Positions 4,283 through 6,243 of a stretch of 6,243 nucleotides of DNA are shown piece after piece. Position numbers and translations under genes: made by a program. The stretch is from an uncultured Clostridiaceae bacterium. GTDB lineage: Bacteria > Bacillota > Clostridia > Lachnospirales > Lachnospiraceae. Below the pieces are notes generated by a model. That model was not told where the DNA came from. It worked only from the letters and a program-made list of their open reading frames with translations, and did no database searches. The stretch lies in NCBI GenBank assembly GCA_958441075.1, contig CAUCBQ010000126.1, positions 1-6,243 on the forward strand, read 5' to 3'. The stretch's first letter is position 1, and each line of letters begins with the position of its first letter.

Positions 4283-6243
4283 AAAAAGAAGTTCTGACGG
4301 AATATGGGGACTGATGAAGGAGGATATAAAAAGACGTATCTGGGTGCTGGCCCTGATGCTTTTGGCCTTTTTCGTTGCTTTGCCGGTAAAGCTGGCTCTG
4401 GTTATGGAGAATGCCCAGCGTATGGAGTTTCGGGCATATAATGGTTATCAGCCGGTAGATACCCTTTTGCCGAAGCATTTTACGCAGGAGCAGTATGAAG
4501 CCCTGATCTCATTTTTCAAGACAGAAGTAGTATTGGATGAGGTTTCCTATGGAAACGGATTTATGGTATTTTTGTTCCTGACGGCTGCGGTGATCGTAGG
4601 AGTTACCGGATTTTCCTATCTTCACAGCAGGAAAAAAGTGGATTTTTACCACAGCATTCCCATAAGGCGGGAGGTTCTTTTTGCTGTTCAGTACGGAGAT
4701 GGAATTTTGATTCCGGCAGCAGCCTATTTCTTTAGCTGTATCCTGTTTGTGGCTGTGGCGTCAGCCTACGGGGTTCCGGTTTCCGAATTTTTAGGGCCTA
4801 TGGCAGTTTCCTTTGGAATGAACCTTTTATATTACAGTCTGGCATACGGAACTGTTACGGCTGCAATGATGATGACCGGAAATATTGTGATTGGTATTTT
4901 GGGAATTGCAGTGCTGTTTGGTTTCTTCCCTTTGGCAGCCGGTCTTTTAGGTGCATTTGCAGATCTGTTTTTTGTCACGTCAGCAGGCGAGATCTGGTCC
5001 CTGGACGGTTCTCCTTATCTGTGGATGGTACAAAATCTGTCTCCGGCAGGAGCCTATATCTGGTCAGCAGGGTTGGCGGATGAGATTGAACATATCCGGG
5101 CAGGCGAAGTGCTGAAAGCAGGTATATCCCTTCTGGCGGTTACCGCCGCCTCTCTGGAGCTTTATCGGCTCCGACCCTCAGAAGCAGCAGGAAGAGCCAT
5201 GGCTTTTTCGAAAAGTAAAGCGCTTATCCGTATTCTTCTTGTTCTTCTTGGAGGCATGGCAGGAGGGCTGTTCTTCTGGACCCTGCAGAGTCAGGTAAAA
5301 TGGGGATTATTCGGAACAGCAGCAGGAATCATCCTTGTGCACTGCATTGTTGAAATTATATATCACTTTGATTTTAAAAAACTTTTTTCGCATAAAATTC
5401 AGATGGCGCTGTGTCTGGGAGCGGGTATGCTGTTTTTTTGCAGCTTCCGGTATGACTGGTATGGTTATGATTCCTATGTTCCCAAGAAGGAGGAGATTGT
5501 TTCGGCCAGCGTAGATATTTACATGGATCACCGGTTTAATGATGTCAGGCCCAGAGTGATTTGGAACAACGGCATTCAGAAACTGGAATATGAAAGCACC
5601 GGGGATTTTATAAAAGAGAATATGAAGCTTGCAGAGCCGGATTGGGTCCTTGCACTGGCTCAGGGAGGCTGTGAGGAAGCAATGAACTACAGGGAAAGGA
5701 CTCTTTCGCGCTGGGAAACCTCTCTGCGTGTGAATGATGCTTCTGTATATGGGTTTGCAGATAAGGATGCAGCAGCCATATCAGTGATCGGGGGAGCTGA
5801 CGGTCCCACATCTGTTTTTGTGGCTTCCAAGCAGGAAAAGGAGAAAACCAACCGATATTCTTCCGGGGTTCGCATTTACTATACCCTGAAGAACGGACGG
5901 AGGATCAGCCGTCAGTACACTATGGATTTGGAAGCTGTGTTGGATGCCTATGAAAAGCTTTATAATAATGAAGCCTATAAAATGGGACTTTATTCTGTCC
6001 TTTCCGAAGACCCGGAAGGGATGGGATACGTTTCCTATCATGATGGCGCAGGAATGCGTGGATTTAAAACAATGGACAGGGAAATGGTAAAGGAGCTTCT
6101 TGAGGCATATCAGACAGATCTTCTGGAACAGACTCTTAAAGACCGTATGAAAGAGGACCCGGTGGGAACGCTCCAGTTTGCGGATCAGGAAGCATGCCTG
6201 TATGCGGCAAAGGTTCAGGGCGGGGTTGCTGATTTCCTGTCCG
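4257..6243 (+). CDS. ABC-2-type permease with large extracytoplasmic domain (3' end missing)
   Basis: The frame is open without a stop from ATG 4257 to the right edge, giving 662 visible residues. About nine hydrophobic segments can be seen near 28-50, 102-122, 150-170, 182-207, 209-235, 285-301, 323-341, 349-366 and 383-397. Basic loops (RKKVDFYHSIPIRRE at 125-139, YRLRPSEAAGRAMAF near 303-317, HFDFKKLFSHK near 369-379) all fall on the cytoplasmic side, and this puts residues 398-662 outside the membrane. The VDFYHSIPI loop is, as I recall, typical of Clostridia permeases paired with YtrA regulators; the tail may be the DUF6449-type domain, which is unverified. It overlaps the ATPase gene and should form the transporter with it. 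The oddity is ISVIGGADGPTSVFVASK at 508-525, described in the findings. Function is probably export or sensing of an envelope-active compound; this is inference. Confidence 0.9.
   Translation, partial: MTSKNLCSEKRSSDGIWGLMKEDIKRRIWVLALMLLAFFVALPVKLALVMENAQRMEFRAYNGYQPVDTLLPKHFTQEQYEALISFFKTEVVLDEVSYGNGFMVFLFLTAAVIVGVTGFSYLHSRKKVDFYHSIPIRREVLFAVQYGDGILIPAAAYFFSCILFVAVASAYGVPVSEFLGPMAVSFGMNLLYYSLAYGTVTAAMMMTGNIVIGILGIAVLFGFFPLAAGLLGAFADLFFVTSAGEIWSLDGSPYLWMVQNLSPAGAYIWSAGLADEIEHIRAGEVLKAGISLLAVTAASLELYRLRPSEAAGRAMAFSKSKALIRILLVLLGGMAGGLFFWTLQSQVKWGLFGTAAGIILVHCIVEIIYHFDFKKLFSHKIQMALCLGAGMLFFCSFRYDWYGYDSYVPKKEEIVSASVDIYMDHRFNDVRPRVIWNNGIQKLEYESTGDFIKENMKLAEPDWVLALAQGGCEEAMNYRERTLSRWETSLRVNDASVYGFADKDAAAISVIGGADGPTSVFVASKQEKEKTNRYSSGVRIYYTLKNGRRISRQYTMDLEAVLDAYEKLYNNEAYKMGLYSVLSEDPEGMGYVSYHDGAGMRGFKTMDREMVKELLEAYQTDLLEQTLKDRMKEDPVGTLQFADQEACLYAAKVQGGVADFLS

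Noticed and set aside
5374..5388. A/T-rich run (TTTTAAAAAACTTTTTT) as a programmed frameshift site
   Set aside because: Read in the permease frame (TTT AAA AAA CTT TTT) it does not make an X-XXY-YYZ slippery heptamer, and the same frame stays open for hundreds of codons beyond it.
5760..5840. A remnant of a Na+-translocating decarboxylase beta-subunit gene
   Set aside because: The GGADGPT stretch is in frame inside a continuous permease gene, with no other OadB-like sequence on either side. It is a motif within the domain and not a gene fragment.

Overview
The window looks like a chromosomal piece of a gut-type Clostridia bacterium, most likely a Lachnospiraceae member. The reasons are mid-range GC, strong AGGAGG-type ribosome binding sites, tightly overlapping genes, and protein sequences typical of that group. 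The genus cannot be fixed from the sequence alone. No RNA gene, CRISPR array, insertion sequence, origin or attachment site was seen.

Left block, 1-2273, + strand: the end of an ABC importer operon. A permease cut by the left edge (3-710) overlaps a second, unusually long permease (GTG start at 703, ending at 2205). Both carry the cytoplasmic loop signature of the RbsC/NupP/NupQ-type permeases (BPD_transp_2 family), so they probably form a heterodimeric channel. The ATPase and binding protein would lie to the left, outside the window. A strong hairpin with A and T flanks at 2229-2273 ends the operon and can also serve the convergent gene that follows.

Middle, 2285-2994: a GNAT-family acetyltransferase on the - strand (2285-2812) and a 182-bp divergent control region. 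That region has an extended -10 promoter facing each way. It also has an imperfect 23-bp palindrome (2948-2970) just downstream of the + strand promoter, with the same half-site spacing as the operator known for YtrA.

Right block, 2995-6243, + strand: a YtrA-type GntR regulator, an ABC ATPase and a large ABC-2-type permease, joined by 35-nt and 26-nt gene overlaps and so probably one translationally coupled operon. The regulator probably represses its own operon through the palindrome. The ATPase and permease would form an exporter or envelope-stress/antibiotic-sensing ABC system. The permease gene has no stop codon in the window. It has about nine membrane segments followed by a large domain predicted to lie outside the membrane.

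The most striking observation is in that outside domain. Residues 508-525 of the permease closely resemble the conserved GGADGPT segment of the beta subunit of Na+-translocating decarboxylases, in a protein that is otherwise unrelated to that family.
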